Shown here one piece after another: positions 46,801-57,316 of a stretch of DNA of 64,000 nt. Position 1 is the first letter of the stretch; each line of letters starts with the position of its first letter. A program made the translations under genes and the position numbers. A model generated the notes under the pieces. That model was not told the DNA's origin. It worked only from the letters and a program-made list of their open reading frames with translations, and made no database searches. This stretch comes from Amphibalanus amphitrite (Eukaryota > Arthropoda > Thecostraca > Balanomorpha > Balanidae): the NCBI RefSeq assembly GCF_019059575.1, contig NW_024881840.1, positions 558,001 through 622,000 on the forward strand. The letters run 5' to 3'.

Positions 46801-48866
46801 ACAGATTCCAACGGAGGCAGCCACGCCCGGCTAAACTGTGTCGATTTGTGTTGCCTCACCGCGGCCACTGGGCCGACACGTCCGGTGCAGACTGAGTGGC
46901 GGTCAGCGGCCGGTCAGGGCTGACCGCTGAGACTGACCCGCCCCGGGGCGGCGGTCAGCGGCCGACCGCACTCTGACCGGCTCCCGCGGCCTGACCTGAC
47001 CCAGAGACAGCCCGGGTTCTCTGGGGAGACCGACCCAGTGGCCGCCCGAGGCCCAGTCACGGCCACGGTCGTCCGGCCCTGGGGGCTGACACGACACCAC
47101 CTCGGCTCACGGTCAGGGTCACGCCGTGGGTCTCAGGGGCGGTCGGCCCGCCGCGCTGCGCACACACCCAAGCGGACGTCTGTGTTACGCCACTCGGCCG
47201 TCGTCGGCAGCGGCCCAGCCGGTGATTTTACGGCTCTGCAGTCGGACTAATACGCACGGCTCGGATCGGTGCGTTTGGTGGCTGACGCGGGCCGGCTGTC
47301 CCACCCAACTGGGTCAGAGTGGGAGCCGCCCCACTCCGGCCGCCGCCGGCAGCTACCGCAGCCATGGACCCGGCGGCTGAGGGTTCTGCAGATACGCTCT
47401 GGGTGGGCCATTGTTGCGTGTCCGGTACGCAGTACGCACCTATGATACTGAGTGAGATTCCGGGGGAGCGGCTCACTGCTCTCTCCACTCCCCAACAGTG
47501 CCTGACGCAATTCACTGAATGGGCGAGACTTTTAATCGAGATGGACATTGGGCGTTGACTGTGTCGGCAGCAGTGTGGCTGAATCAGCGAAGAATGTTCC
47601 AGAGAGTCTGTCCGTCTGACATCCCTGTCAGCAGTCCGCAATGGATCACCATCGTAGGAGCCCGCCCGCGGCGTCTGGGCCAGTCTCGGCGGCTGTCTCC
47701 CGCTCCCCGGTCACCACAGTGCATACGGAGCTGCCGTGTGGCTTGCGACAGAAGTGAGGGGTCTGTCGGGATGCTAACTCGGAGCCAACGTGCAACGGAG
47801 CTGATCACGATACCGGCTGGGGGCGCGGGTCGCCGCGGCGCCGGGCCGCTCACTCGCGTGATGGTCTGTCCCTGCGGAACCGGTCTGCGCAGCCCGCCGA
47901 GATCCCTCCCCATCCCCAGAGCCGTGCCCATAACAGGATGATCTCACGGCTGCGCAGAGGAACGTCAATCCGTCAGAGCGCGCGGCGCGGCGGGAAGCCC
48001 GCGGCCTCCGTTCGGGCTGTGTTACAGGCCATTGCTGTTCGGCAGCTGCTCGCGGAGAACTGAAATGGGAGGGACCTGCCAATTACCTCATTTGTCCCCA
48101 GACTGTAAATTGTTTTCCGGATGTTTATACCAGGTGCTTGACCTTTTTACGCCCAGGGTGGCACCGGGAGCTGACACCCACACCATCACATCGCAACCTT
48201 CGGAACGCCCCATGAATAGGTTTTGTTCGTCTTGAAACCGGATTTGTTATTGCGCTGATAGGTGTGGGCGAATCCAACAGAGGTTCAATTGTCAGTAGGC
48301 GAAAAACCAGCATTGTCTTTGTTTGTGAAGGTGTTTCCGACCGCAAACAAGAAACAACGTAGCACGTCTCAATGCATTCTGGAAATACTATCGCACTGTG
48401 CCTGCATATTTGCTTCGACAAAAAAAAAATCAAGTCACATCACTAACGCCAAGCTAACATCTACATTCTACATAGACAGTATATGTGATCTGTGGGTACG
48501 GTCGGTAGTTTTACACAGGTTCGACTTTATTCTGTTATTCTCCTGAGAGTGTCAGCATTGCAATTGTTTTGGCAGGTACTCGTCCACTGCAGCGCATCCT
48601 ACGCGGTGTCGGACATCTAGCAGCCATTTCCCCCCTAAAACACTGTGTGTGTGTAACGCTCTTTCTGTGTGTCCCGCAGCTTCTTCTGCGGCGCGGAGAC
48701 CCGGTTCGACCAGTCCAAGCTCTCGTGTCTGCACAAGGACGACGCCATGCCGTGCTCAGAGTCAGCTAGCTGGCTCTTCCGTAACGACGAGTTCGGAATT
48801 CAGGAGAAGCGCTCGAACGAGCAGAGGTTCGAGGAGGAGGTGCAGGGCGCGCCGGCCGTCGTCTGA
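28815..48866 (+). CDS. CPAP1-like secreted cuticle protein, four exons (whole gene)
   Basis: Joining 28815-28836, 32261-35432, 45873-45986 and 48680-48866 gives one frame of about 1164 residues, with GT-AG at every junction. Residues 1-17 form a signal peptide (MRRILLVVLCALAVAHG). Then come an Arg-rich region, a short coiled-coil-like segment (about 167-190), an acidic run (about 205-215), and long Ser/Thr-rich and FG-containing disordered sequence. Residues 1066-1128 form a six-cysteine chitin-binding type 2 (CBM14/peritrophin-A) domain: C1066, C1081, C1087, C1106, C1119, C1128. The motif CEGRPYGYYAD resembles insect and crustacean CPAP1 proteins, which bind chitin in cuticle. The protein would be secreted into cuticle matrix. 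The orthologue within the family is not identifiable here. Confidence 0.85.
28837..30560 (+). other. Intron 1, 5' part
   Basis: AT-rich intron sequence. No ORF or element recognised. Confidence 0.6.
30561..31747. mobile_element. TTAA element, family H, in intron 1
   Basis: TTAA at 30561-30564 and 31744-31747. The left hairpin is GGGGGGCG-TTTTT-CGCCCCCC. The GGGCCCGGGG word is single on the left and doubled on the right. Near-identical, inverted, to 35963-37151. Confidence 0.93.
31748..32260 (+). other. Intron 1, 3' end
   Basis: No element or ORF recognised. It ends in the exon 2 acceptor. Confidence 0.6.
32261..35432 (+). CDS. Cuticle gene exon 2, low-complexity region
   Basis: The acceptor TGTGTTTCAG ends at 32260 and the donor GTGAGT starts at 35433. 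A 3.2-kb uninterrupted frame in biased sequence is strong evidence for coding. It contains Arg-rich blocks, a Gln/Lys-rich helix, DE-rich and Ser-rich runs, many FG dipeptides after 33950 and three TEWP(Q/K) repeats at about 34940-35010. The region is flanked on both sides by inverted copies of one transposon family (30561-31747 and 35963-37151). Confidence 0.9.
35963..37151. mobile_element. TTAA element, family H, in intron 2
   Basis: TTAA at 35963-35966 and 37148-37151. It is inverted relative to 30561-31747 and of the same length within two bases. The double-word end is on the left. Confidence 0.93.
37595..37854 (+). other. Possible terminal exon of an unknown transcript
   Basis: After an acceptor-like TTTTATAG (ends 37594) an open frame of about 86 codons runs to TGA 37852-37854. 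The predicted peptide (VSRGLADLPSRRKRMHM...) has basic clusters including SRRKR and GRRRSR. A possible 15-base exon lies before it at about 37482-37496 (between TTTTCTAG and GTATGT). No homology is recognised, and a chance ORF in GC-rich intron DNA is at least as likely. Confidence 0.2.
37855..42440 (+). other. Intron 2, middle part
   Basis: GC-rich at first, then mixed. Many short frames but none recognised. No TTAA element termini seen. Confidence 0.5.
42441..43391. mobile_element. TTAA element, family B1 body, word ACGACCAGG
   Basis: TTAA at 42441-42444 and 43388-43391. The left end CCCTCGCACGACCAGG has the word repeated as AACGACCAGG before the G-tract; the right end is AACGCCTAGG inverted. 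Same architecture as 62066-63008, inverted. The body is shared with 21022 and 10510-11244, which have other termini. Confidence 0.93.
43392..44641 (+). other. Intron 2, between two TTAA elements
   Basis: No gene recognised. Contains the purine-rich patch at 43868-43955. Confidence 0.5.
43868..43955 (+). repeat. GGGAC-rich simple repeat
   Basis: Irregular repeats of GGGAC/GGGACGG on one strand. Confidence 0.6.
44642..45561. mobile_element. TTAA element, family B2, intact copy
   Basis: TTAA at 44642-44645 and 45558-45561. Ends CCCTCGCCCGCACATG, with a second AACGCACATG before the left G-tract. It serves as the empty-site reference for 20061-22974. A TGTGTG-rich stretch lies at about 45020-45065. 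Confidence 0.94.
45562..45872 (+). other. Intron 2, 3' end
   Basis: About 310 bp with no recognised feature. It ends in the exon 3 acceptor. Confidence 0.6.
45873..45986 (+). CDS. Cuticle gene exon 3, first half of chitin-binding domain
   Basis: Acceptor ACTGCAG ends at 45872; donor GTTTGT at 45987. It encodes CEGRPYGYYADEANDC and HICQPV, with Cys 1 to 3 of the domain. Reading phase is compatible with exons 2 and 4. Confidence 0.87.
45987..48679 (+). other. Intron 3
   Basis: No TTAA element. The part 46870-47130 is GC-rich with repeated GGTCAG/CTGACC words. No gene recognised. Confidence 0.55.
48680..48866 (+). CDS. Cuticle gene exon 4, second half of chitin-binding domain
   Basis: Acceptor GTCCCGCAG ends at 48679. 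It encodes FFCGAETRFDQSKLSC and MPC (Cys 4 to 6), a charged tail and the stop TGA 48864-48866. Confidence 0.87.
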
Positions 48867-48877
48867 CGGCCTCACAG

Positions 48878-49000
48878 CGGTCACCTGAGGTCGCCAAGGG
48901 TCACAGGGATTCGCCCGAGATCGCCCGAGATCACCTGACGTCAACGGGGTCACCTCAGGTCACAGAGGTCACCGGAGGTGAACAGAGGTCACCGGGGGGT
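48878..49000 (+). repeat. GGTCAC-rich array in the 3'UTR region
   Basis: Starting 11 bases after the stop codon, GGTCAC, AGGTCG, AGGTCA and related words recur about every 10-17 bases. It is not bounded by TTAA element ends. Confidence 0.7.
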
Positions 49001-50134
49001 CGTCACGCTAAGCGACAGGACCATTAGGCGAACAGTGTGATGTGACTCACAGGCCCCGTGACCCGCGTGATGTGTGACGTGCCGGACTCATCACATATGT
49101 GACGTATGTGACGTATGGCTCACCGGTGCCGTCTCATATGTGTGACGTTTGACTCACCGTGGTGATAACACTGCCTGTCAGGGAGCGTGAACGGCAGAGG
49201 CAACACTGGCATACAGCGCGTCCGTAAGCAGAGGCAGACGGGCAATATGATCCGCGTGACTGTGTTGGACAGATTGTGTGGGGACGGAGAGCGTCCGGGC
49301 ACGAGCTCACACGGAATGGGACAGGTGACTGTGGTGCGCTTGGGTGCGCTACATGCAATGGACGCGAGTGGGATGTGATATTCGAGCGGTGTGCGTTGTA
49401 ATGTGTGTGCTATTGAATCATGCATCGAGGAGACAGATGAAACTATTATAGATGCAACGAGTGACGACTGTCGTGGAAGTCACAATTTTGGACCGGTTTT
49501 TCATTTTGTAATTGAATGGCTATAGTGAAGCTACATGAAGCTACACCTATAAATTTTGTTGACATATTGGGACGCTTCAAACCGTTGAAAATTAGACTTC
49601 CTGTAAAGTGACCTCGTACAGACATAGCGTGTCCAATTGATTCATGTCATGGATGTGTGCTTCACTTGTAAGATCAAATGTAATATAATTGAATGCTTGC
49701 CCCAGAGCCCACTCCGTTTTGCTGCAATGTGCGCGCTTCATGTGTGTGCTGTCCGTATTGCGTAAACGTATGGATATGGATGAGTGATCGCTCCGCATCA
49801 AGAGGCATGTTCAATAAATATAGCTACATGAACCGTGTGTTTGCATTTTGATGACTGGCTTTGTCTCCTGAGCCTGATGGAGCAATGCAGGACGTGCAGC
49901 TTCACATTGCTGGACCTCTGACTACCGATTACCGAGGCACACAATTCACATACAAACTAAGAAGTCTAGAGGTCATGAAACGTAAAGCATCAAAGATCTA
50001 TATAAAATATTGTTGTTGTTTGTTTAAAAACAATAATAGGTACAAAGATAGATGATAGAAGGAATAAGTACGAGCGGATCACAACAGACTGAATTCATAA
50101 AAATGTCGAAACCGGATGTTTGAGTAGAAAGATG
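49001..50134 (+). other. 3' flank of the cuticle gene
   Basis: The part 49020-49160 has loosely repeated TATGTGACG words. Nothing else is recognised. Confidence 0.5.
49813..49818 (+). terminator. Candidate poly(A) signal of the cuticle gene
   Basis: AATAAA, the first seen downstream of the stop codon on this strand, about 950 bases away. Confidence 0.35.
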
Positions 50135-51213
50135 TTAACCCGCGCCCCGCTGGGCTATTCAGCCATACGCGCCCTGATGGGGGGGGGCAGATTCTGCCCC
50201 CCCCCGTCTAACTTCCGAACCGATGGTCGTAGAAAGACGAGGAAAACGGCAATCGAATGCTGTCAACAAGACGGATCTTAAGAGCCCAAATTTGTTTGCT
50301 TAAGTAGGTCAGAGGTCAGGTCAAGGTCAGGTCAAGGGTACAATATGCAAGTTTCTACAGTACATACCTATCGGCCTTGCACCGTAGTTGCCGAGGAGTG
50401 GACTGAGAGTGATTGCCCAAAACGTGTTCTTAGACTACCAAGACAATATTCGTTGCATACAATGTCATTCAAAGGTCAAGGTCAAGGTCAGGTCAGGTCA
50501 GGTCACCAAAAACAATATAGAAAAGGGCATGTGCGACACATGTTTTATGGGTCATTTTACTCATAGAATTCATTAGGCACACTCAATAAGTGATATGGAC
50601 CACTTCTGGATGAATTTCAGGTCAAGGTCAGGTCAAGGTCAGGTCAAGTGAGGTCAAATTTTCAAGTTGATTGTTAAGGCCTAAAAAGGTGTCTATCTGA
50701 TGCAGTTTTTTACGGCGAATCGAATGGTGTTATTTTTGTTTCCGTACAAGGTCTAGAACTTCAAAAAAAAAACACATTAAAAAAATTGTGTGTCGTGACG
50801 TTATGAAATTTTGAATAACTCCCACATTTTTGAACCGATTCTTCTAAAAATTGGTATGTAGGTGCACATAGACCACTTCTCTGACATATATTCTGTTTTT
50901 TTTCGATACACTCAAAATTTTGGATTTTATAATTATTTTCCCAAAAAAGTCAGTTTTTTTGAAGAAAAAAAAATGGGCCAAAATCCAAGATTTTCAAAAA
51001 ACCGAGATAGCTATTTGATGGACAACGTAGAATCACGTATAACGGTTTTTGTTACGTCTTGATTCCTTTAAAAATGAAGATGTTGGCGGCGTTTGAAATT
51101 TTGCCGTTTTTTAGGCGAAAATGGCGAACATGACGTCACTAAAACGTCAATTTCTCAAAAAATTCCGACGGATTTCGCTCAAATTTTCAGGGAACGTGTC
51201 AAATTGATGTATA

Positions 51214-52101
51214 TTAACCCTATTAGTGGCAGGGGGGTTGTTTTTATCCACCCCTCAGGTTTTTCGGGAATATCTCCGAAACCACTGAAGCTACGATGCT
51301 GAAATTTTCTGACTTTTACTAAAACTAAATTGGGCACATTCCCTGAAAATTTCAAGTTCATAACTTAACCAGGGGCGGCTCCAGAGCACTGGGAATTGGG
51401 GGGTCCTATTCGTGAAGCGAGTCATTTGGGCGAAGATCACGATGCTGCACCAGTTTTACGGACAGTGAATGAAAGGTATTATGTGATAACATATACAGTT
51501 ATTGTGCATCCTCTTTTGACACGTTTTTGCTATAATAGGCGGATCCAGGCGTCCAAAAAGGGGGGTTATGTTTTACCTCCCAACATAGGTGCCCTGACAC
51601 CGCCTATGCATGACCAATACAATTATAGTCGTTCTCTCATAAGAAAATTGTAACATAACAAGACCATTACCACCCTTTTTAGAAACAGTACCAACAAAAA
51701 CCTTATTTACTATACTTTTTGTGTACCCCCAATCTCAATGATCTGTATCCGCCTATGATTTTTGAAAATGCATATTTTTAGGATCCATGTGAATTCCTGG
51801 TTCATTCTTTATCGATCGGCAAAAGTTGCGTTAAGATTGGTTCAGAAACCTGGCCGTGATAAACAGTCTAAAATGTATCTGCAATTTGCCCGTTTTTACC
51901 CCCCTCTACCCCCCCCCTATTGACATTTTTTAATTTTCATTTTTTAGAAATGTAGATCACGTTGAGCGAAATCGAATGCCGTTTGAATTTTGAAAATCGG
52001 CCCGTTAGATCTCGAGATATCAAGGGGGGGGGTCGTAAACAGCCCCCCCCCCCCCTGCCACTAATAGGGGGTAGCCAGGAGCCTGCCACTAATAGGGTTA
52101 A
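51214..52101. mobile_element. TTAA element, family C, without the nested D element
   Basis: TTAA at 51214-51217 and 52098-52101. The word TATTAGTGGCAGG is single on the left and doubled on the right. Nearly identical to 17208-19094, but with a single uninterrupted TTAA at 51831-51834. Confidence 0.94.
51370..51757. mobile_element. hAT-like stretch within family C
   Basis: CAGGGGCGGCTCC at the left and CCGCCTATG at the right resemble hAT termini. No 8-bp duplication is seen. The same stretch is in both family C copies, so it was part of the element before they spread. Confidence 0.35.
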
Positions 52102-52215
52102 GGTACTGAAAGTTTGACGTCACTGGCGTAACGCGTTTAGAAGTTATTGGCGAAAAACGGGAGGGGGCAGATTCTGCCCCCCCCCCCCAGCGGGGCGCGG
52201 GTTATAAGCCCTGGT

Positions 52216-53251
52216 TTAACCCTCGCCGGCCGAGGGGGGGGCGGGTGCCGCCCCCCCATAGGGTTTTTTCGCGATAGCTCCGAACACGCTGGCGATAGAG
52301 AGCTGAAACTTGGCATACCTGACCTTTGATCCAAGCCGCATCTTTTGACACCAACTGCATTTTTGGGTCAGGTCAGGTCACTGACCTATGACGTCATAAG
52401 TGAACCTCTGCACGGTCTTCAGATGTCGCAACTTCGCAACGCCCTCACTTCCAGATGAGATGTCACAGGGAAATGAAACTTGCAGGATCTAGTATCCATT
52501 ATGAGTCCCACAACTTGTATATCTCGGATTTTTCCTAAAGGTCATATGAGGTCAGGTCATTTTCGTGACCTCACCATTATAAGTCAACGGGGAAAAATGA
52601 AAACTGCTATTCTGGCGCCGGGAACGATCTCCAACTATCTCAAGCACACATAATCGTGATTTTATGCACTCCTTGCAAGGTTAGATGCGTCACTTTTGCA
52701 ATGTTGACCTTGCGTGACGTCATTTATGACGTCATCAAGGTCATATTAGTTTTTCGTCAATAACTCTTGATCAAATTGAGCTAGCGAGTCGGGAAAGCCA
52801 CCAATGGACTCAGGAAGACCTGCCGAATCGAATGATATGCGACATGACCTCTTTCGACCAGCTTCGTGACCTGGGGTGCTGACCTGACCTTGACCTGAGG
52901 TCAACACCCCAAGTTGACCTGACCCGGACAAAAAGTATATCATTCGACGCGCCTGAGCGAGACGAACACGATGCTGCCAAAATCGGCGCTCTGCGGCCGT
53001 TTTTTGCGAAGTTATTCGCCAAAAACTGAACCGTACCTTGGGGCACTTGACCTGACCTCAGAGGTCACCGGTTGACCTAGGACCTTAAAATCGGGTACCA
53101 ATCTCTGCGTCTCGTAACGGCGCACACGCTCGTTTTTTCCGCGACGCGCTAGCTCCACCAGGGGCGAAACGGCGAGGGGGGGTCGTACCCGCCCCCCCCC
53201 CCCCCTCGGCCGGCGCGTATGTAGAAAACCAATAGGTCCGGCGAGGGTTAA
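52216..53251. mobile_element. TTAA element, family I
   Basis: TTAA at 52216-52219 and 53248-53251. Left word CGCCGGCCGAGG single; right side doubled (CGCCGGCCGAGG and CGCCGGACC). It contains CCATTATAAGTCAACGG and the ATATCATTCGACGCG arm. No second copy in the window. Confidence 0.9.
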
Positions 53252-54779
53252 AGCACGTGGCAGCAGAGAGTAGGAATGAGAGTCAATGGGCCTCGGTGCC
53301 ACGAGTCGCGCAGAATAAAATTGATTGATTGCAAATATGGTGGAAATAGGTATTACTTATGATGGACTATGCTCCCTAACTGGTGAGCCTCTACTCCTTA
53401 TATTCAAATGTGCTTATTTAGGAAAAAAAAGTTTCATTTGTTTTCCTGATTGGCAGATGATATGTTATTTCAACTTTATGGGCTGCAGTGACCAAAAAAA
53501 TATGTCTAAGCTGTTAAGAATGCTATTATTATGGATGCCGAGCCGATATTACCTAAAATGGGCGCCGACCAAATTCGATTTCAGCTTCCTTGTGTTCGAG
53601 TACACCTGTGGGAAGCATCTGAAAGGTGCTAGAATGCCACGAGTTGAAAGCTCAGCCTTGAACTTTCTCTCTGCCGAAAGCACTGATGAGATTAGAGCAA
53701 TTGGGCGCTAATTCTCATCCTTACCATTCAAACCCACAAGACTGTAGGTAAAACTGTTCACTCGGCTGCTATTCCCACGGGACCAGCTCTCACACCTGGT
53801 CGGACCCGGTCCCGAATCACCCCTGACCCTCCAGTCCACCCATCACCGTCCTGGCAGACCCGGACGCCTCAGCCCTGCGCCCATCGACAGAGGCGCCCGG
53901 GCGTCCGTTGGCCGGCGCCCGCGCGTGAAAGTGTCGCGACCTTGCGCCGGGCCCAGCGGCGAGCGATCTGCATTGGTCACCGGACGATGGGCCGGCCGCA
54001 GTGGCCCCACGTGAGGCGAATGGCCACTCGGCCGGACACTGGTGTCCCAACGCAATTTATGGCGGCCTCTGCTCAGCGGCCTGAGAGCGGCGTCTGCCGC
54101 CCGGGGCTCGGCAGAGAGCCGAGAGCAGAGAGCCGATCCCGGCGGGAGGGGGAGGGAGAGGGCGGCACGCGAGCGTAATCGGCTGTGTGATATCGCGGAC
54201 GGGATTTCTCAGCTGGCTATAGACAGCTTATTGGAGCGAGGAGGAGGTTTTGTCATCAGCGGTGCATGAGCGAGCATTATGTCACAATGAGGGCGCCGCG
54301 CAGTGCGCATGAATGTTTGTGTGTGCAGTGTACATGTTTGAATGCACGTGGTGCCGAGTGCAGAGCAGACTGCGAGCTTTATTCATCCTCAGATGTTTAA
54401 TATGGATAACTTATTGGCAATTGCATGTTGCATTGCAGGCATCTTAAAAACGTGCAAGTATGTACGTTTACAAACATAAACGCACGCTTACGGCACATAA
54501 TTCCTCCTTGTAGACCTCAAATACCTACTTGTTCATTTACCTGTACCAAAAGAACAGGAACGAGCATATGTTATGCGTAAGCATATACTATACATACATA
54601 CCAATTAGGTACAGTCCACAGCAGAAGTAATGTAGGGTTTCAGTCATGGGTATGTTTTGCTTCTGAAGCTTAGGAACGATTAGCCAGACTACAATGAAAC
54701 TTTGAATGTAGCTTATATGTATCGTCACCCTTGCAGCTGCAACTTTAGCTATTGACATCTTCTTTTCGATCACTCCGCA
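53252..54779. other. No gene recognised
   Basis: One 128-codon frame at 53325-53711 shows no recognisable motif. The part 53800-54180 is GC-rich. Confidence 0.5.
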
Positions 54780-55676
54780 TTAACCCTCGCATGTGTAGGG
54801 GGGGGGGGTCGGATGGACCCCCCCCCCATGGTTTTTCGCGAATAACTCGCGTAAAAAGCGGCCGATCGCGACGAAACTTTCAGTACCCTCGTATTGATCA
54901 ATTTTACACCTACCCTGAAAATTTCATGACCCTGACCCAAATGACCTTTGACCTGTGACCTCTTTTCCGAGACCATGTTTGGCCGGAATCGCGATTTCGC
55001 GTATGTCGGCTCGCACTAGCCGCGTGTTTGCAAGCTTTTCGTGGTTTCAAACGTTCAAACATGTGATTTGATGTTACTCCCGTGTGTGTCAAGGTCACCT
55101 GAAGGTCAGGTCAGGTCATTGACCTTTGGTGACCTCGGGTGACCTCGGGTCACTTTTTCGAGTTTTACATGTTTCTAGGCTAGTTTTTGGAGCTGAATTC
55201 GAATTTAGCAACCATTTGAACATTTACGAAGTAGTTTTGGTGACTTCGTAACATGTTACGAAGCTGTCAGAGGCGGTTGACACGTACTACGAATACCCGT
55301 CACGACGCCTACTGGTTGACCTGACCTGACCTGACCCGACCTGGTCTAAATGCTTCAAGACATCATCTGTGATCAAAACTAACACGATATTCGTGATCAG
55401 CACCCCGAAAAACCCCTTAGCAGCCACACTTTACGACTTTCTAACAGGTCCCGATTTTCCCGACTTTGGGTCATTGACCTGACCTGGAAGGTCAACCAAT
55501 GACCTAGGACCTTAAAATTGGGTATCATCGGCTTCCTCTCGTCACGGGCAACACGCTCGTTTTTTCCGCGAAGCTCTAGCTCGATCAGGGGCCAAACGGC
55601 AAGGGGGGGTCCAACCGACCCCCCCCCCCCCCTACACATTAGAAGCTGGCAAACGCCGCACACATGCGAGGGTTAA
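54780..55676. mobile_element. TTAA element, B3 body, word ATGTGTAGG
   Basis: TTAA at 54780-54783 and 55673-55676. Left end CCCTCGCATGTGTAGG single; right end has GCATGTGTGC and AATGTGTAGG. The body is nearly identical, inverted, to 26394-27287, but the termini are different. Palindrome AGGTCATTGACCT at 55113-55125. Confidence 0.93.
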
Positions 55677-57316
55677 ACAATCGCCAGTCAAAGCCAACCG
55701 TTGAGATTGGTAAAACCCTACATTACTTTAGCGGTGGGCTGTACATGCCACATGGATATTGGATAAGCATTTAAGCATTTATTGAATGTGAATCGCATGT
55801 TGATTGACGAGTTCCTATAGGAATAAATCGTATAACATACCTAATAACATCTGTAAAATTTATCAATTTCTTTTGTTTCAGAAGTTTTCCAATGCTAATC
55901 CCTCCTTTGTTTTTTTTTATTACATTCCATCTGTCATATTTATGTTGAAATGCAATTCATTTTCGAACACCGTTCGGCGTCATAAGCATGGACATTGTAC
56001 ATTACACAGCGCACGCTATCGTATTTCAATTTGAATATCGTATTTCAATTTGTTTGGTGCGTTCCACCGCTCACTGATAGAAATTATGCATTGTTTTACA
56101 GCAGCATTGTAGTTACTACTTAGTAACAACACACAAGTGTAGCATTGTAGGCGCCTAAGTTTCAAGGCACATGTGTGCCGGATCAGTGCCGGATTCTGCA
56201 GATGCGCTATAGTAAAGTAATCTTTGCGGCTGGCCGCGTAGGTGCAACGACAGTGGAGTTCACATACATGAATGAGACTAAACAGGATTACAGAGGATTA
56301 AGTGGTTCTCTGGCTGGTTTTTACCACCACAAAGCATTCCACTCATATCGGAATACCGAGAAGCCGCATGTGCATTGTGCATAGTCTGCACGCGTAGTTT
56401 TGGTGCGTGGAGATTAGCGAAAATCGTCAGCTGCTTCCAGAATTATCCGGGAATGCATTCTTCTCGGTCTTCATTGCATGTGATTGTGTGCACACTGCAC
56501 AACACACATGGATAATGTGACCGAATGCGTGCGTCCATTATAGCTCGACTCTGTGAAGGTCGGTTATTTGAATTGGCGTTGAGTGGCAGACCCAGAGGCC
56601 TTCTCACGCCGAGGTGCGGTCGCGGGGAAAATTCAGGCCAGGCGCGCCATTGAGATGGGGTGGAGCTGACTATTGAATAACACCGGCTGTGCGCAGCCAT
56701 TATTTATGCGAGATTGCAGAGATATTTGTGAATTTATGGTCCGGGCGTCCACTTGGGAGGATGATTGATGTGTTGGTTTGCCGCGGTAGTGGTGATATGA
56801 GGCCGCAGTCTGACAATTACTGAAGGACGTTCGTCGACCCGTGACGACGGACATCGACCGAGTGACGGTGTGAACCACACTAATGGAAGGGGAACCAGAT
56901 CGCTGCATAAAATAACACGCCCATGAGAAATTCTGCAACCGGTCCAACTGTCAAAATTGAATAAGTGATGCATGCTAAACACGAATACCTCAGCCGACAA
57001 ATGACTTCCAACCAGAGCATAATAAAAAGTATCCAGGGAGCAGAACTAAGAAGTGATAGTTACATTGCAACGCAAAAATGAACTGTGTATTGTACTATTT
57101 CGATGTGGATTTTGATACCATTTTGATACGCCATTCCATTCCAGAGATGAAAGTGTTATATGAAAATAGCAATTGTTCAATATACAAAAAAAAAATTGTA
57201 AAAAAAGTTTATTTCTATCTTCTAAATAATTATTTCCTAAATCATTTTCTTTCCATACTTTAGGTCGCACAAATCCATCGTTCTATAAAAAGTTGCAGCT
57301 TGTTACGCACGTATAC
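55677..57316. other. No gene recognised
   Basis: AT-rich to mixed sequence with short frames only. No element ends seen. Confidence 0.5.

Larger units (their letters stand above)
50135..52205. mobile_element. TTAA element, family A relative, with nested family C
   Basis: Left TTAA 50135-50138 and CCCGCGCCCCGCTGGG, with a second, diverged word before the G-tract. The right end is GGGGCGCGGG followed by TTATAA, a decayed target. Without the insert at 51214-52101 it is about 1.19 kb. Tandem GGTCA arrays at about 50470-50505. Confidence 0.85.

Noticed and set aside
53325-53711. 128-codon plus-strand frame
   Set aside because: No recognisable motif, no splice or promoter context, and amino-acid make-up typical of random AT-rich sequence.
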